Shown here: piece after piece, positions 24,556 through 34,263 of the stretch | How positions within the stretch are numbered: position 1 is the first letter of the stretch | How the letters are laid out: each line of letters opens with the position of its first letter | NCBI GenBank assembly: GCA_934096265.1 | Contig: CAKOLI010000008.1 | Span: 1-41,188, forward strand | Source of the DNA: an uncultured Bacilli bacterium | GTDB lineage: Bacteria > Bacillota_I > Bacilli_A > RF39 > UBA660 | Reading direction: 5' to 3' | Length of the DNA: 41,188 bases | Made by a program: the position numbers and the translations under genes | Notes under the pieces: model-generated | Databases searched by the model: none | Told to the model about the DNA's origin: nothing | Seen by the model: only the letters and a program-made list of their open reading frames with translations

Positions 24556-25050
24556 TCATTCCTCCTTCTTATTTAGTAATGTTTTAAGCTCTTCTAATCC
24601 TAAATTATTACCCATTTTATACTCATCTTCGGTTATTAGTCTCCAACCTTCACCAGCGGACTTAATGTCTTTGTGGTTATTACCTCTAACTTTAGATGGC
24701 ACTTCCAATACAATATTTTGCCACAAAAATGAAATTAAATCAATATTATTCTCTAAAATTGTTAAATTATTTTCATTTATAGTGTCATTTTGACCAAAAA
24801 TTTCGTCTATTTCAACTTTTATTGGTACTTCTACTTCTTCTAGTGTTATATCATCAGGTAGGTACATTTTTCCTTCTAATGTTCCTTTTATATTATAGTA
24901 TTCGTCTTTTTTAGTTATATTTCCTGTAAATAATACACTTTCTAGTCTGATTATTCCTACTTTATCTAAATCTTCTTTAGGAATGTCAATATTATATGTT
25001 ATTTTTAAAATATCTTTTGTATTATTTGCTAAAGATGATATATCAAACAT
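24556..25050 (-). CDS. yceD: YceD family (DUF177) large-subunit rRNA accumulation protein
   Basis: A 164-residue acidic protein of the YceD family, associated with 23S rRNA accumulation. The typical beta-rich middle with GTLEGKMYLPDDITLEEVEV and a C-terminal tail (DLISFLWQNIVLEVPSKV) fit. It starts two bases after the ymfH-like gene and is followed four bases later by rpmF, the conserved order across Firmicutes. The start at 25050 has AGGAAG upstream. Confidence 0.9.
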   Translation of the reverse strand: MFDISSLANNTKDILKITYNIDIPKEDLDKVGIIRLESVLFTGNITKKDEYYNIKGTLEGKMYLPDDITLEEVEVPIKVEIDEIFGQNDTINENNLTILENNIDLISFLWQNIVLEVPSKVRGNNHKDIKSAGEGWRLITEDEYKMGNNLGLEELKTLLNKKEE

Positions 25051-25051
25051 A

Positions 25052-26329
25052 TTACTTCTTCCTTTCTTTTTTAATTATAACAGTAGATGTATTTTTTAAG
25101 TTAATATTTTTAATTACATCGTGTAATTCTTCCATATTTAAGCTTTCTATTATAGGTATTATATTTTCTTCTATTTTGTTATCAAATAAGATGTTATCTA
25201 CTATTATATCATTAATAATTACTATGTTTTCATAACCAAATAATTCATTACTGATTAGGACTTTCTTTTTTCTATTAAAGTCTTCTTCATTAATTTGAAT
25301 GTTATTTAGTATATTAATTATTCTTTCTTTTAATTCTTCCACTTTTGATGTTTCATTTATTAGGGATATTATTACATGAGAAGATGTATTTAGTATATCT
25401 AGTTGCATATCATGTGTAATTAGATTATCTAATTTGGCATTGTAATTAAATTCTGATGTTTCATCAAATAGGATATCAAATATAATGTGTAAATATAGAA
25501 TTAATTTTCTTTTAGGGATATTTTTCATTAGAGGTAGTTTGATGGTATAAGCAAATTTTGGTGTATATGTATTAAATGGAACTATTTCTTCTTTAATGTA
25601 TACTTCATCTTTTTCTTCTATTTTTTTAAATTCTATTTTATCTTCTTTAGGGAAGGTTTTGTTTTGTTGGTTTATTTTTATTTTGTTTATTAAGTCTTCA
25701 CAGTCAAATGAGCCTGTTACTACTAAGAACATGTTACTAGGGTTATAGAATGTGTTATAGCAGTCATATAGTAATTGTTCGTTTATGTTATCTATGTCAT
25801 TTGGTGTTCCTGCGATAGATAGACGAATGGGGTCTTTTTGGAAGACGTTATATCTTATTTTATCATATAGAATATTCCAAGGGTTATCATTACACATGTT
25901 TATTTCTTGTTTAATGATGCCTCTTTCTATTTCGACGTTTTCTTTGGTGAAGTATGGTGTTTGAACAAAGTCTAGGAGGTATATTATTTTATCACTTATA
26001 TCATCTACTCCAGATATTTCATAGGTGGTTGATTTTAGAGATGTGTGAGCGTTATATGTAATACCACTTTCTTCAAAGATACTGCCGACATCTTCACCAG
26101 ATGGTTGAGCAAATATTTTGTGTTCTAGGAAATGGGCTATACCATCCGGCATGGTGGTCATTTTTTTATTATATGGTTTGAAGTATTTGTGTATTGAGCC
26201 ATATTTAGCCGTTAGGGTGGCATAGACGTTACTTCCATGGTTAGTTTTGCAAAAGTATACATCTAGTCCGTTATTTAGTTTTTCATATAGAATATCTTGA
26301 TTTATTCTATTTATGGTTAACTTCTTCAT
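25052..26329 (-). CDS. M16-family zinc peptidase, YmfH-like (catalytic partner)
   Basis: 425 residues with the inverted zinc motif HFLEH at 66-70 (His66, Glu69, His70) and the probable third ligand Glu142 in IIKQEINMCND. These residues make it the catalytic half of a two-subunit M16 peptidase, like B. subtilis YmfH with YmfF. No signal peptide, so it is cytoplasmic. AAAGGGGG precedes ATG 26329, which lies 23 bases inside the end of the YmfF-like gene. The natural substrate is unknown. Confidence 0.92.
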   Translation of the reverse strand: MKKLTINRINQDILYEKLNNGLDVYFCKTNHGSNVYATLTAKYGSIHKYFKPYNKKMTTMPDGIAHFLEHKIFAQPSGEDVGSIFEESGITYNAHTSLKSTTYEISGVDDISDKIIYLLDFVQTPYFTKENVEIERGIIKQEINMCNDNPWNILYDKIRYNVFQKDPIRLSIAGTPNDIDNINEQLLYDCYNTFYNPSNMFLVVTGSFDCEDLINKIKINQQNKTFPKEDKIEFKKIEEKDEVYIKEEIVPFNTYTPKFAYTIKLPLMKNIPKRKLILYLHIIFDILFDETSEFNYNAKLDNLITHDMQLDILNTSSHVIISLINETSKVEELKERIINILNNIQINEEDFNRKKKVLISNELFGYENIVIINDIIVDNILFDNKIEENIIPIIESLNMEELHDVIKNINLKNTSTVIIKKERKK

Positions 26330-27584
26330 TTTGCCCCCTTTCTAAGAAGAATATAGTATCTAATTTTATTTTAGATGCTAGAGTGACTACTTCTTCTTTG
26401 GTTACTTTGCTAAATTTTTCAATTCTTGTTTTAGCATCATCACTTTTTAAAATAGACATAGCATAGTACTGACTGATGATATTCGCGGGGGTTTCGTTAG
26501 ATAATTTAACTGAGGTGGTAACTAATTTGATTGCATTTTTTAACGCAGTATCTGTGAATGCACCATTTTCCATATCTTTTATGCATTTTTTAATTAATTT
26601 AAGTCCATAGTCGACGTTTTGCTTTTCAATACCTGTATATACTATTAGTATGTTATCGTAGCCTTGTGGCATGGAATTGATATAGTATGTTAGAGAATTC
26701 TTTTCTCTTACTTCATTAAAAAGTAGTGAGGCTCCACTTCCTCCTAGTATTTCATTATAGATATGTAATACATATTTTCTTTCATAATCAGTCATATTAT
26801 TTATTATGTAGCCTATTGCTATTTTAGTTTGGGATACAGCTTCATATTCTACCACTTTTTTAACTCTTTTTCTTGGTGTTAGTTCTTCTAATAAGAGAGA
26901 ATTTTTTTCTTTTTTGAAGGTATTTACTTTGAAGGATTTTTTAAAGTATTCTACAATTTCTTTACTATCTATATCCCCTACTACATAAATTTCTACTAAG
27001 TCGTTTTGTAACATATTTTTATAATATTCATATAAAGAAGTTTCTGTTATTTTATCTAAATCTTCATAGTTTCCATATAAGTCATATGAATATGGACCAT
27101 CTCCCATATTTTTAAGTAGACCATGGATAGAGTATTTAGTTTTATTATCTTTTTTACTATCTATGCTCTTTTTAATTTTATTTTTACAGGCATTAAACGA
27201 AAAAGAATCAAATCCACTTAAGGAGATATTAGGGTTAAATAATATTTCCATAAGTAGATCTAAACTTTTCTTTTGCATATTTTTTTCTGTATATTTTTCA
27301 TTTAAATAAGTCATATTAAAAGACATGGTGGTATAGTTTCCTACTCTTGTATTAGTAGAAGAGAGTTTTAGATCGTATAATTCTTCTGTCTTAATAACTA
27401 GATTTCTGTCTGTGTTATATTTTTTGGTAGATTCTAGGAGAACCATTTTTAATAAGTTTCTTATGGTTATTTCTTCTTTTTTAATAATGTTTCTAAATTT
27501 AACTTCTACTCTTACAGTTTTAAAGTTAGTGGTTGATATGATATTTAAATCATATGATCCTAACTTGTGTTTTTCGTATTTCAC
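26307..27584 (-). CDS. M16-family non-catalytic partner, YmfF-like
   Basis: 425 residues with the M16 double fold but without HxxEH: the equivalent helix reads LLKMVLLESTKKYNTD. It retains the substrate-binding C-terminal half (LGGSGASLLFNEVREKNSLTYY), the R/Y pair region of M16 peptidases. Together with the following HFLEH protein it should form a heterodimer like processing peptidases. GAGGTGA precedes ATG 27584. It follows deoD by 21 bases in the long ftsK operon. Confidence 0.9.
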   Translation of the reverse strand: MKYEKHKLGSYDLNIISTTNFKTVRVEVKFRNIIKKEEITIRNLLKMVLLESTKKYNTDRNLVIKTEELYDLKLSSTNTRVGNYTTMSFNMTYLNEKYTEKNMQKKSLDLLMEILFNPNISLSGFDSFSFNACKNKIKKSIDSKKDNKTKYSIHGLLKNMGDGPYSYDLYGNYEDLDKITETSLYEYYKNMLQNDLVEIYVVGDIDSKEIVEYFKKSFKVNTFKKEKNSLLLEELTPRKRVKKVVEYEAVSQTKIAIGYIINNMTDYERKYVLHIYNEILGGSGASLLFNEVREKNSLTYYINSMPQGYDNILIVYTGIEKQNVDYGLKLIKKCIKDMENGAFTDTALKNAIKLVTTSVKLSNETPANIISQYYAMSILKSDDAKTRIEKFSKVTKEEVVTLASKIKLDTIFFLERGQNEEVNHK

Positions 27585-27605
27585 ATAATCACCTCACAAT
27601 TATTA

Positions 27606-28316
27606 TTATTGTTTATTTTTATCTTCTTTATAACTAATTAAACTATTTAGCCCTAATATTATCATGTTGTTTAGGGAAGTTTCTCTTTCTTTTGGAGTTA
27701 GGGATAGTGTTTTATCATATAGTAAGTCTGATACAGTTAGGATTACTGCGGAAGACTTTTTTAAGTAGTTTGCATTTGCGAATAAAGCGGTGCTTTCCAT
27801 TTCTACTCCAATGTAATTATCATCATTAATGTTGTTGTAAAAGCACTCTGTACATAGTATTTCACCTGTATGGGTGTTTATATTTAGTTTATCTTTTTCT
27901 TTTAATATTATGTCATTTAATTTTGAGTCTGGATAGGTAATTGTGCTTTCTTTGTTGGTTAGTTCTTTGGTGTAATTACTAGTACTATATGCACTGCTTA
28001 CTACGACGACATCATTTAGTTTTATGTTTTTATCGTTACTACCCATGCTACCTACTCTGATTATGCATTCTACGTCATAGTATTTAAATAGCTCATAAGA
28101 GTATATTCCCATGCTAGGAATACCCATACCTGATGGAAATATAGTTATTTTATGATTTTTATATGTTCCTGTATAAGCATTCATTCCTCTTATGCTATTT
28201 ACTTGTTTGTAATCTTCTAGGTAGTTTTTAGCAATGTACTCTGCTCTTTTTGGGTCTCCTGGCATTAAGACTAATGGAGATATCATATCTTTAGTACTTT
28301 CTATATGTGGTGTCAT
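27606..28316 (-). CDS. deoD: Purine-nucleoside phosphorylase DeoD
   Basis: Phosphorolyses purine nucleosides to base and ribose-1-phosphate for salvage. 236 residues with His4, the phosphate loop MPGDPKRAEYIAKN (about 18-31), RGMNAYTG, GMGIPSMGIYSYEL, RVGSMGS and the ribose-binding VEMESTALF; the general-acid Asp lies in LTVSDLL. The RVGSMGS form replaces the usual CGA/CGT after GS. It starts ten bases after the unknown membrane gene. Confidence 0.93.
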   Translation of the reverse strand: MTPHIESTKDMISPLVLMPGDPKRAEYIAKNYLEDYKQVNSIRGMNAYTGTYKNHKITIFPSGMGIPSMGIYSYELFKYYDVECIIRVGSMGSNDKNIKLNDVVVVSSAYSTSNYTKELTNKESTITYPDSKLNDIILKEKDKLNINTHTGEILCTECFYNNINDDNYIGVEMESTALFANANYLKKSSAVILTVSDLLYDKTLSLTPKERETSLNNMIILGLNSLISYKEDKNKQ

Positions 28317-28325
28317 ATTGGCCTC

Positions 28326-29207
28326 CTATTTTATAATTTCTAAACTATACTTACTTATATCACTATATTGTAACAAAGAAGGTAGTTCTATGTCAATAGT
28401 AGTTTGCATACTTACGGTATCTTCTTCCATTTCATATGGAATTTCTTTTTTACTTATTTCGTTGTTATTTTTATCGTATGCTTTAAATAATATAGTTGCT
28501 TTATTTATAGATGGTGTTAAGTTGGTAATATAGATATTTAATAAGATATTTTTATCTATAGTGTTATTAATTATATTTACTCTACTTATTCTAGTAGTAG
28601 TATTTTCTATATAATAATCATAGTCTCCTATATTAATCATAGTAGGTGTTGTTAGTATTCTGCTTGGTGTGTATGGTTTTATTTTTTTACTAATGTCTAT
28701 ATTATACGTATAGGTATTTTCATTAATGGTTAGGTTAATGCCATCTGTATGATAGTTATTGTTGTTAATTTTGTATACTGTTTCTTCATAATCAGATGGA
28801 TTTTCTAGGTATGTGTTTGTTATGTTTAGTAGTGTACTTACTATTAGGGCCATGATGTTTTTATCACTACTACTACATTTTAATGTCATTATCTTATCTT
28901 TAATAGTAATATCAAAAATACGAGTGTAGTCTTCATATTTGTATGTTACAGATATTTCGTTATTACTTTTTTTAGTCATAGTGATGATTGTATTTTCTTG
29001 ATTTAAATCTTTTATATAGTTATTTTCATTAAAGTTAGATACTATGTAGTCAGTAGTAATGTATACTTGAGGTTTTGGAGTATTATTTGGTTTGTTATCT
29101 TGATGGTTATTTCTTATAAATTTGGCATAGATAACTAGGCCCATAAAAATTATAATTATTATTAATAATATTACTAATAAGGTTATTATTCCTTTGTTAT
29201 GTCCCAT
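28326..29207 (-). CDS. Unknown single-pass membrane protein
   Basis: 293 residues from ATG 29207 (GAGG six bases before; an ATG at 29219 would overlap the ftsK end). A strong membrane helix (about 9-28, Ile/Leu-rich) is followed by a Pro/Asn linker (DNKPNNTPKP) and an outside domain rich in Thr, Asn and Tyr with regular strands. It closes with a second Ig-like part (about 190-293, LLNIYITNLTPSINKATILFK). It resembles other lipoprotein-like beta proteins in this window (22598, 35965) in design but not in sequence. Cotranscribed with ftsK and deoD. Family not recognised. Confidence 0.82.
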   Translation of the reverse strand: MGHNKGIITLLVILLIIIIIFMGLVIYAKFIRNNHQDNKPNNTPKPQVYITTDYIVSNFNENNYIKDLNQENTIITMTKKSNNEISVTYKYEDYTRIFDITIKDKIMTLKCSSSDKNIMALIVSTLLNITNTYLENPSDYEETVYKINNNNYHTDGINLTINENTYTYNIDISKKIKPYTPSRILTTPTMINIGDYDYYIENTTTRISRVNIINNTIDKNILLNIYITNLTPSINKATILFKAYDKNNNEISKKEIPYEMEEDTVSMQTTIDIELPSLLQYSDISKYSLEIIK

Positions 29208-29208
29208 T

Positions 29209-31389
29209 TCATTCCTCATCTTTCTCTATTTTTACCAATACTTCTCTAGGCTTAGAGCCATTTTGGGGGCCTATTATGCCACGTTCTTCTAAGAGGTCTA
29301 TAATTCTAGCAGCTCGGTTATAGCCTAATCGGTATTTTCTTTGAATTAATGATGCACTTATTTTACCAGTACTGATTGCGAATTCCACTACTTCGTTGTA
29401 TAGAGGGTCATCGTATTCTTCGTTTGATTCATAATCATTATTTTGAGAAGTTATTTTGGCTTCTTGGGTAAGGGTATCATCATATTCGCCTTTTTGTTGT
29501 TTGATTACAAAGTCCACTAGTGCCTGTAGTTCTTCTTCCGAAACGAAGGCTCCTTGTATTCTAATTGGCATGTTTTCTCCCATAGGAAGAAATAGCATAT
29601 CTCCTTTACCAAGAAGTTTTTCCGCGCCAACTTGGTCTAAGATAGTACGTGAGTCTATTCCATTACTAACCGCGAAGGCTATACGAGATGGAATGTTTGC
29701 TTTTACAACACCTGTTATGACATCAGTTGATGGTCTTTGCGTTGCAACAATTAGGTGGATACCAGCCGCTCTTGCCATTTGGGTAATACGCATGATAGAG
29801 TCTTCTACTTCTTTAGCAGCTACTAGCATAAGGTCAGCAAGTTCGTCGATTATAACTACTATGTAAGGCATTTTTTGGTAATCTTTATGGGTTTCGCAGT
29901 ATTTGTTATACATTGCAATATTTTTATTGTGGGTATTTTCAAAGATATCATATCTTCTTTCCATTTCCGCTACAATGTTTCTAAGTGCAATAGATGCCTT
30001 TTTAGGATCGGTTACAACTGGGCATAGTAGATGTGGAATGCCATTATACATACCAAGTTCTACTTTCTTAGGGTCTACCATAACTAATTTTACTTGGTCA
30101 GGTCTTGCTCTCATTAGAATAGATGCAATGATACAGTTAATACATACTGATTTACCACTACCAGTAGTACCCGCTATCAATAAGTGCGGTGTTGAGTTAA
30201 TTTCAGCGTATTTAACACGGGCCATAATATCTTTACCAAGTCCCACAGTTAAAAGAGTTTTTTCGTTTACTTCGGGTAATAGAGCCATAACTTCTTTAAA
30301 TGATACTGGAGCATTTACTTTGTTTGGAATTTCTATACCGATAGTGCTTTTGCCTGGTATTGGTGCTTGTATTCTTATTTCTTTAGCGGCTAGAGCTAGA
30401 GCTATTTCTCTTTGAATAGATAGTAATCTAGATACTTTGGTACCCGCTTTGATTTCTAGTTCATATTGAGTTACGGTTGGTCCTATATTACATTTTACTA
30501 TTTGAGCACTAATTTCAAAGTCGCTTAATACTTTAGATAATAGTTCAGTGTTTGCTTTTGCACTTTTGATATTTTCTGTATTACTTATATTTTTTACATC
30601 TTTAAGTAAGCTTATTGGTGGTAAAACATAATTAGCGTTATTTACAGTAGTACAGATATTATCTTTAGGGGGCTCTTTTGGTGCTTCTTTAGGTTTGTTT
30701 ATTTCTTTTAATTCGTCAATAGAGGTTACTATTATTTTGTTATCATCTTCTCCTGATACAGAAATAATACTTTCTTCATCACTTTCTTCTTTATCTTTAT
30801 TTTTATCTTTCTTTTTAAATAAGTTAACTATTTTGTTTTTTAAGTTTATTACTAAGTTATATAGTGATACGTTAAAGAATAGAATTATGCCTAGTAGAGT
30901 CATGGCAATGGTTACTACTTTAGTTCCTTCTACGCTAAAGAGGCTTACTGCTAGGTAAGAAAATAAAGCTCCTAGGATACCTCCTCCTGCATTACCTACA
31001 GCATCTATGTCTTTAAAGGCAATAAGCAAGTTATCTATTGTTTCTTTTATTATTTTAGAACCAGATAATTTATTAATTACTACGTAATCTATGTGTAGGT
31101 ATATTAAAAGGGCTAAGATAAATATATATATACCTAACATTTTAGCGGATAGCATATCAGGAGATTGCCTTTTAGCTATTAAATATATGCCTATTACAAA
31201 TAATAAGATTAGTAAAAAAGGATATATTGTTCCAACTAGAAAGATAGCAAAACTGCTTATTAATCTTCCTACAGGACCATATTTACATATTCCTATTATG
31301 GATAAGAGTATTAGTATAATACCATTTATTTCATTACTATATTCAAACTTTTTTGCATCTTTATCTTTCTTTTCTTTCTTCTTTGACAT
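29209..31389 (-). CDS. ftsK: DNA translocase FtsK/SpoIIIE
   Basis: 726 residues. N-terminal membrane segments lie at about 22-38, 46-72, 84-103 and 135-180. A charged linker (190-245) leads to the RecA-like motor with Walker A GTTGSGKS at 407-414 and Walker B YIVVIIDELADLML. The gamma winged-helix DNA-reading domain closes the protein (about 655-720, with SASLIQRKYRLGYNRAARII). It pumps chromosomal DNA through the closing septum, or into the forespore. GAAGGTG precedes ATG 31389. First gene of the operon reaching rpmF. Confidence 0.97.
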   Translation of the reverse strand: MSKKKEKKDKDAKKFEYSNEINGIILILLSIIGICKYGPVGRLISSFAIFLVGTIYPFLLILLFVIGIYLIAKRQSPDMLSAKMLGIYIFILALLIYLHIDYVVINKLSGSKIIKETIDNLLIAFKDIDAVGNAGGGILGALFSYLAVSLFSVEGTKVVTIAMTLLGIILFFNVSLYNLVINLKNKIVNLFKKKDKNKDKEESDEESIISVSGEDDNKIIVTSIDELKEINKPKEAPKEPPKDNICTTVNNANYVLPPISLLKDVKNISNTENIKSAKANTELLSKVLSDFEISAQIVKCNIGPTVTQYELEIKAGTKVSRLLSIQREIALALAAKEIRIQAPIPGKSTIGIEIPNKVNAPVSFKEVMALLPEVNEKTLLTVGLGKDIMARVKYAEINSTPHLLIAGTTGSGKSVCINCIIASILMRARPDQVKLVMVDPKKVELGMYNGIPHLLCPVVTDPKKASIALRNIVAEMERRYDIFENTHNKNIAMYNKYCETHKDYQKMPYIVVIIDELADLMLVAAKEVEDSIMRITQMARAAGIHLIVATQRPSTDVITGVVKANIPSRIAFAVSNGIDSRTILDQVGAEKLLGKGDMLFLPMGENMPIRIQGAFVSEEELQALVDFVIKQQKGEYDDTLTQEAKITSQNNDYESNEEYDDPLYNEVVEFAISTGKISASLIQRKYRLGYNRAARIIDLLEERGIIGPQNGSKPREVLVKIEKDEE

Positions 31390-31485
31390 AATTAAGCACC
31401 TTCTTACCTCTATACTTAGTATTATAACATAATTTTTTAACTAATTAAATAAATGTATATAAATTTTAAGTAGTTTTTTACACAT

Positions 31486-31518
31486 AAAAAGCTAGCTTGT
31501 GATATACTAACTAGCCAT
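31486..31518 (-). terminator. Intrinsic terminator of the CofE-like gene
   Basis: On the minus strand GGCTAGTT, a ten-base loop and AAGCTAGC (one bulged G) are followed by TTTTT. It sits directly past the stop of the 31519 gene. Confidence 0.7.
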
Positions 31519-32703
31519 TTAATCATTAGCTATATTATCGAAATAGCCTTGTATATATACTACAGGAGTTCCTTTGTCACCAGAGCCACTTGTTAAATCA
31601 CATAAGCTACCCACTAAATCTGTTATTCGTCTTGGAGTAGTCCCTTGTGTTTCTATTTTGCCTTTTAGGTTGTTATCTTTATTTCTCACTTCTTGTTTAA
31701 CCGCGGATAAGAGAGATGAACCATGTAAATTACTAAATTTGTTATCTGATAGATATTTTAGTTTTAGTTCGTTAGGAGTTCCCTCTAGTCCTTTGGTGTA
31801 GAAAGGGCTTACTACAGGGTCTGCGAGCTCCCATATACCCCCTACAGGGTCTTTGAAGGCACCATCTCCATATACCATTACTTCTATATTTTTACCAGTT
31901 AATTTATACATTTTATCATGAATTTCTTTTATTAGAATATCTCCATTTTTAGGAAATAGTTTTAGTTTTTCTTCAGTAGCTCTATTTGAGCCTAAAAGAC
32001 CATATTTATGGTTATAACCACTACCACAGATGGGCTCATTTAATATATCATCTAGTCCTAATATTATTTTTGCATCTTTTAATTTTTCTTTAGTATCAAA
32101 TCTACTATGAATATCACTTGCTATAACTGTATCTGTATACTTTAAGATACTTCTTGCATCATTTGAGAAGATAAATTCTACAGTAGCATTTTCACTAGTA
32201 ATTAAATCTCTATAAAAACTAACCATGTTTATACCTGTAAATGGATGTATATAATTACTAAAATATGTATTATAATCTTCTTCACTAATAAGTTCATTAT
32301 TATGATTTAATTTATAATTATAGTAAGTGTCTTTATCCATAATGCCATTGCCTACTTCATCATAAGGATAACTAAGTTGTAGTGTTATGTGTTTGCTATA
32401 ACGGGCAATTGCTTTTAATATTAGAGCAAATCTATTTCTGCTTAGTATAGGAAATACTACTCCTACGTTATCTTTAGGAATTTTTTTCTCTAAGCATTTT
32501 ACTATATCATCTACTTTAGCATAATTTCCTTCTGATATGCCCACTACGGCTTCAGTTATGCCTATTATATCTTTATCTTTAATAGTAAAGCCTTCTTCTT
32601 TACTAGCAGATATTATACTATTTACTACAATGTCCGCTAGAGGGTCATGCTCTTTTATTATTCCTGTTCTTATTCCTCTTACTACTGTTCCTGTATATCT
32701 CAT
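31519..32703 (-). CDS. CofE-like protein (coenzyme F420-0:L-glutamate ligase family)
   Basis: 394 residues of the CofE/FbiB-N family. Typical features are the N-terminal RGIRTGIIKEHDPLADIV, the DIIGITEAVVGISEGNYAKVDDI segment, FSNDARSILKYTDTVIASDIHSR and VMVYGDGAFKDPVGGIWELADP. In F420 makers CofE adds glutamates to F420-0. This lineage is not known to make F420 and no other F420 gene is here, so the substrate is probably different. It has its own promoter (32729-32757), GTAGGG before ATG 32703 and its own terminator, so it is monocistronic. Family confident, function open. Confidence 0.85.
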   Translation of the reverse strand: MRYTGTVVRGIRTGIIKEHDPLADIVVNSIISASKEEGFTIKDKDIIGITEAVVGISEGNYAKVDDIVKCLEKKIPKDNVGVVFPILSRNRFALILKAIARYSKHITLQLSYPYDEVGNGIMDKDTYYNYKLNHNNELISEEDYNTYFSNYIHPFTGINMVSFYRDLITSENATVEFIFSNDARSILKYTDTVIASDIHSRFDTKEKLKDAKIILGLDDILNEPICGSGYNHKYGLLGSNRATEEKLKLFPKNGDILIKEIHDKMYKLTGKNIEVMVYGDGAFKDPVGGIWELADPVVSPFYTKGLEGTPNELKLKYLSDNKFSNLHGSSLLSAVKQEVRNKDNNLKGKIETQGTTPRRITDLVGSLCDLTSGSGDKGTPVVYIQGYFDNIAND

Positions 32704-32728
32704 TATATCCCTACCTATCTATAAAGTA

Positions 32729-32757
32729 ATTATATCATGTATGGTTAGTATAAACAA
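32729..32757 (-). promoter_or_regulatory. Promoter of the CofE-like gene
   Basis: On the minus strand TTGTTT (32752-32757), a 17-base spacer and TATAAT (32729-32734), a near-consensus vegetative promoter 26 bases before the ATG. Confidence 0.75.
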
Positions 32758-32821
32758 GATTAAAATATATATTGATGTAAAGAAAGTTAGTATTATTACA
32801 TATTATATATGTAAATATATG

Positions 32822-32850
32822 TTTACTTTTTATAAGTTAATTTGTATAAT
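32822..32850 (+). promoter_or_regulatory. Promoter of the small plus-strand gene at 32870
   Basis: TTTACT (about 32822-32827), a 17-base spacer and TATAAT (32845-32850), about 20 bases before the ATG. It diverges from the CofE-like promoter. Confidence 0.65.
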
Positions 32851-32869
32851 ACTAATTAGGAGGATTTGT

Positions 32870-33283
32870 ATGTTTAAAAGTAAAAAGAAGGATGTATGTA
32901 TAGATAGAAATGTGAGTGATATTAATAGATTATATGATATATCTTCTTTAGTAATAGGAAGGCTTCAGAGGGTGAATAATCTACACGGTAACGGAGGGCC
33001 TTCAATAGAGAGTACTAAGCAGAGGTATGTTTTTGAAGTAATTAATGATAAAGATGTGATTAAGTATAAAGAGATATTTACTGGATATGTTGCTTTTTCT
33101 ATAAATAATACTATATTAGATGGATATGATACTAAATATTTTGGGTTTCCATATGTGTATGATATAGAAGATTTTAGTAATTATTTTGATAGAAAGGATA
33201 AGACAGTTTCTAAGTTAGATTTAATTTGGTTACTTAATGATATTAATTATATTGATGTTAAGAAGAAAGTAAAAGATTTATAG
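32870..33283 (+). CDS. Unknown small protein, 137 residues
   Basis: ATG 32870 has a perfect AGGAGG six bases upstream and a promoter before that, so this is the real start even though the frame stays open to 32537. The protein is soluble: a basic Lys-rich start (MFKSKKKDVCIDRNVSD), a helix with LYDISSLVIGRLQRVNN, then a strand-rich region with YVFEVINDKDVIKYKEIFTG and YFGFPYVYDIEDFSNYF. It contains no motif I can name. It is one of few plus-strand genes in the window and divergent from the CofE-like gene. Confidence 0.75.
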   Translation: MFKSKKKDVCIDRNVSDINRLYDISSLVIGRLQRVNNLHGNGGPSIESTKQRYVFEVINDKDVIKYKEIFTGYVAFSINNTILDGYDTKYFGFPYVYDIEDFSNYFDRKDKTVSKLDLIWLLNDINYIDVKKKVKDL

Positions 33284-33366
33284 TAATAATAATTGTTTAC
33301 TACAGATTTTTTACTTTTTTAAGTGTTTTAGTCTTCTATTTCTTGTAATTATTCTAATAACTTTTG

Positions 33367-33394
33367 TTGAGTACTAAAACTATATAAATATAAT
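33367..33394 (+). promoter_or_regulatory. Putative promoter of the metallophosphoesterase/GNAT pair
   Basis: TTGAGT (33367-33372), a 16-base spacer and TATAAT (33389-33394). A second TATAAT lies at 33417-33422 nearer the gene, without a clear -35. The ATG is at 33479, after a long leader. Confidence 0.5.
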
Positions 33395-33478
33395 ATTAAA
33401 TAATATGAAATCATGATATAATGGTATAGAAAGAATATAACAAAATTAATTTATATTAGGTATGAAGGTTGTGAAATT

Positions 33479-34249
33479 ATGATGAAAAGATATGCAATAA
33501 TAACTGATATACATGGCAATATTGAGGGATTAAATGCAGTATTAGACGATATTAAAACAAAAGATGTTAATGATATTTTTTGTTTAGGAGATGTTATTGA
33601 TATTGGGACTGACTCAAAGGAATGTGTTGATAAATTAATTGAATTAAATATTAAAACTGTTCTAGGAAATCATGAATTATATTTATTAAAAGGAACTGAC
33701 ATTGATCCAACTATTGTTGAAGAAGAAAAAGAACATTATAAATGGGTTAAAGAATCTCTAGCTGATAAAGAAATAAATTTTATTAAGTCTTGTCCGTTAT
33801 ATTATGAGATAGATATAGATTATGACAGGAAAATCTCTAATAAAAAAATAGTATTATGTCATTATTTAATAAATGATGAAAAACTTAATCAACCATTTGA
33901 AGAAAAACATTTAAAAAAGGATGTTAATCTTTGGATTAAATATAACGATCCTAACATAGCCTATGTTATAGGTCATTTACACAAGTCATTTAATATTAAT
34001 GAAGTAGATGGTATTTTTGGAGATTACATTGAAGAGATTGGAAAATTAACTAATATCGAAATAGTTGATAGTGCTGGATGTTCTTATGATAAATATGTAT
34101 CTTATATGATTTTAGAGATTGATAAAAGTATTAAGTTTGAGAGAATAAAAGTAGAATTTGATAGAGATACTTTTGTTAATAAATTAAATAAAACTGATTT
34201 CCCAAGTAAGAAAAATATTATGAAATATTTTTATGGAATAGGAATGTAA
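33479..34249 (+). CDS. Calcineurin-like metallophosphoesterase
   Basis: 256 residues with the complete two-metal motif set: Asp10 and His12 in TDIHGN, GDVID at 37-41, GNHE at 63-66, a later CHY and GHLH near the middle. It is close in design to YmdB/serine-threonine-phosphatase-like single-domain enzymes that act on phosphomono- or diesters. No signal peptide. AAGG lies about ten bases before the ATG ATG start. A GNAT gene follows 14 bases later. Codon use is more A-rich than in the core genes, and its strand is opposite to most of the window, which suggests an acquired islet. Substrate unknown. Confidence 0.9.
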   Translation: MMKRYAIITDIHGNIEGLNAVLDDIKTKDVNDIFCLGDVIDIGTDSKECVDKLIELNIKTVLGNHELYLLKGTDIDPTIVEEEKEHYKWVKESLADKEINFIKSCPLYYEIDIDYDRKISNKKIVLCHYLINDEKLNQPFEEKHLKKDVNLWIKYNDPNIAYVIGHLHKSFNINEVDGIFGDYIEEIGKLTNIEIVDSAGCSYDKYVSYMILEIDKSIKFERIKVEFDRDTFVNKLNKTDFPSKKNIMKYFYGIGM

Positions 34250-34263
34250 GGAAGTGACTGGTA

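Noticed and set aside
32537..32869. N-terminal extension of the 32870 plus-strand gene into the CofE-like gene
   Set aside because: A promoter and a perfect ribosome site lie directly before the ATG at 32870; the extension is antisense to coding sequence.
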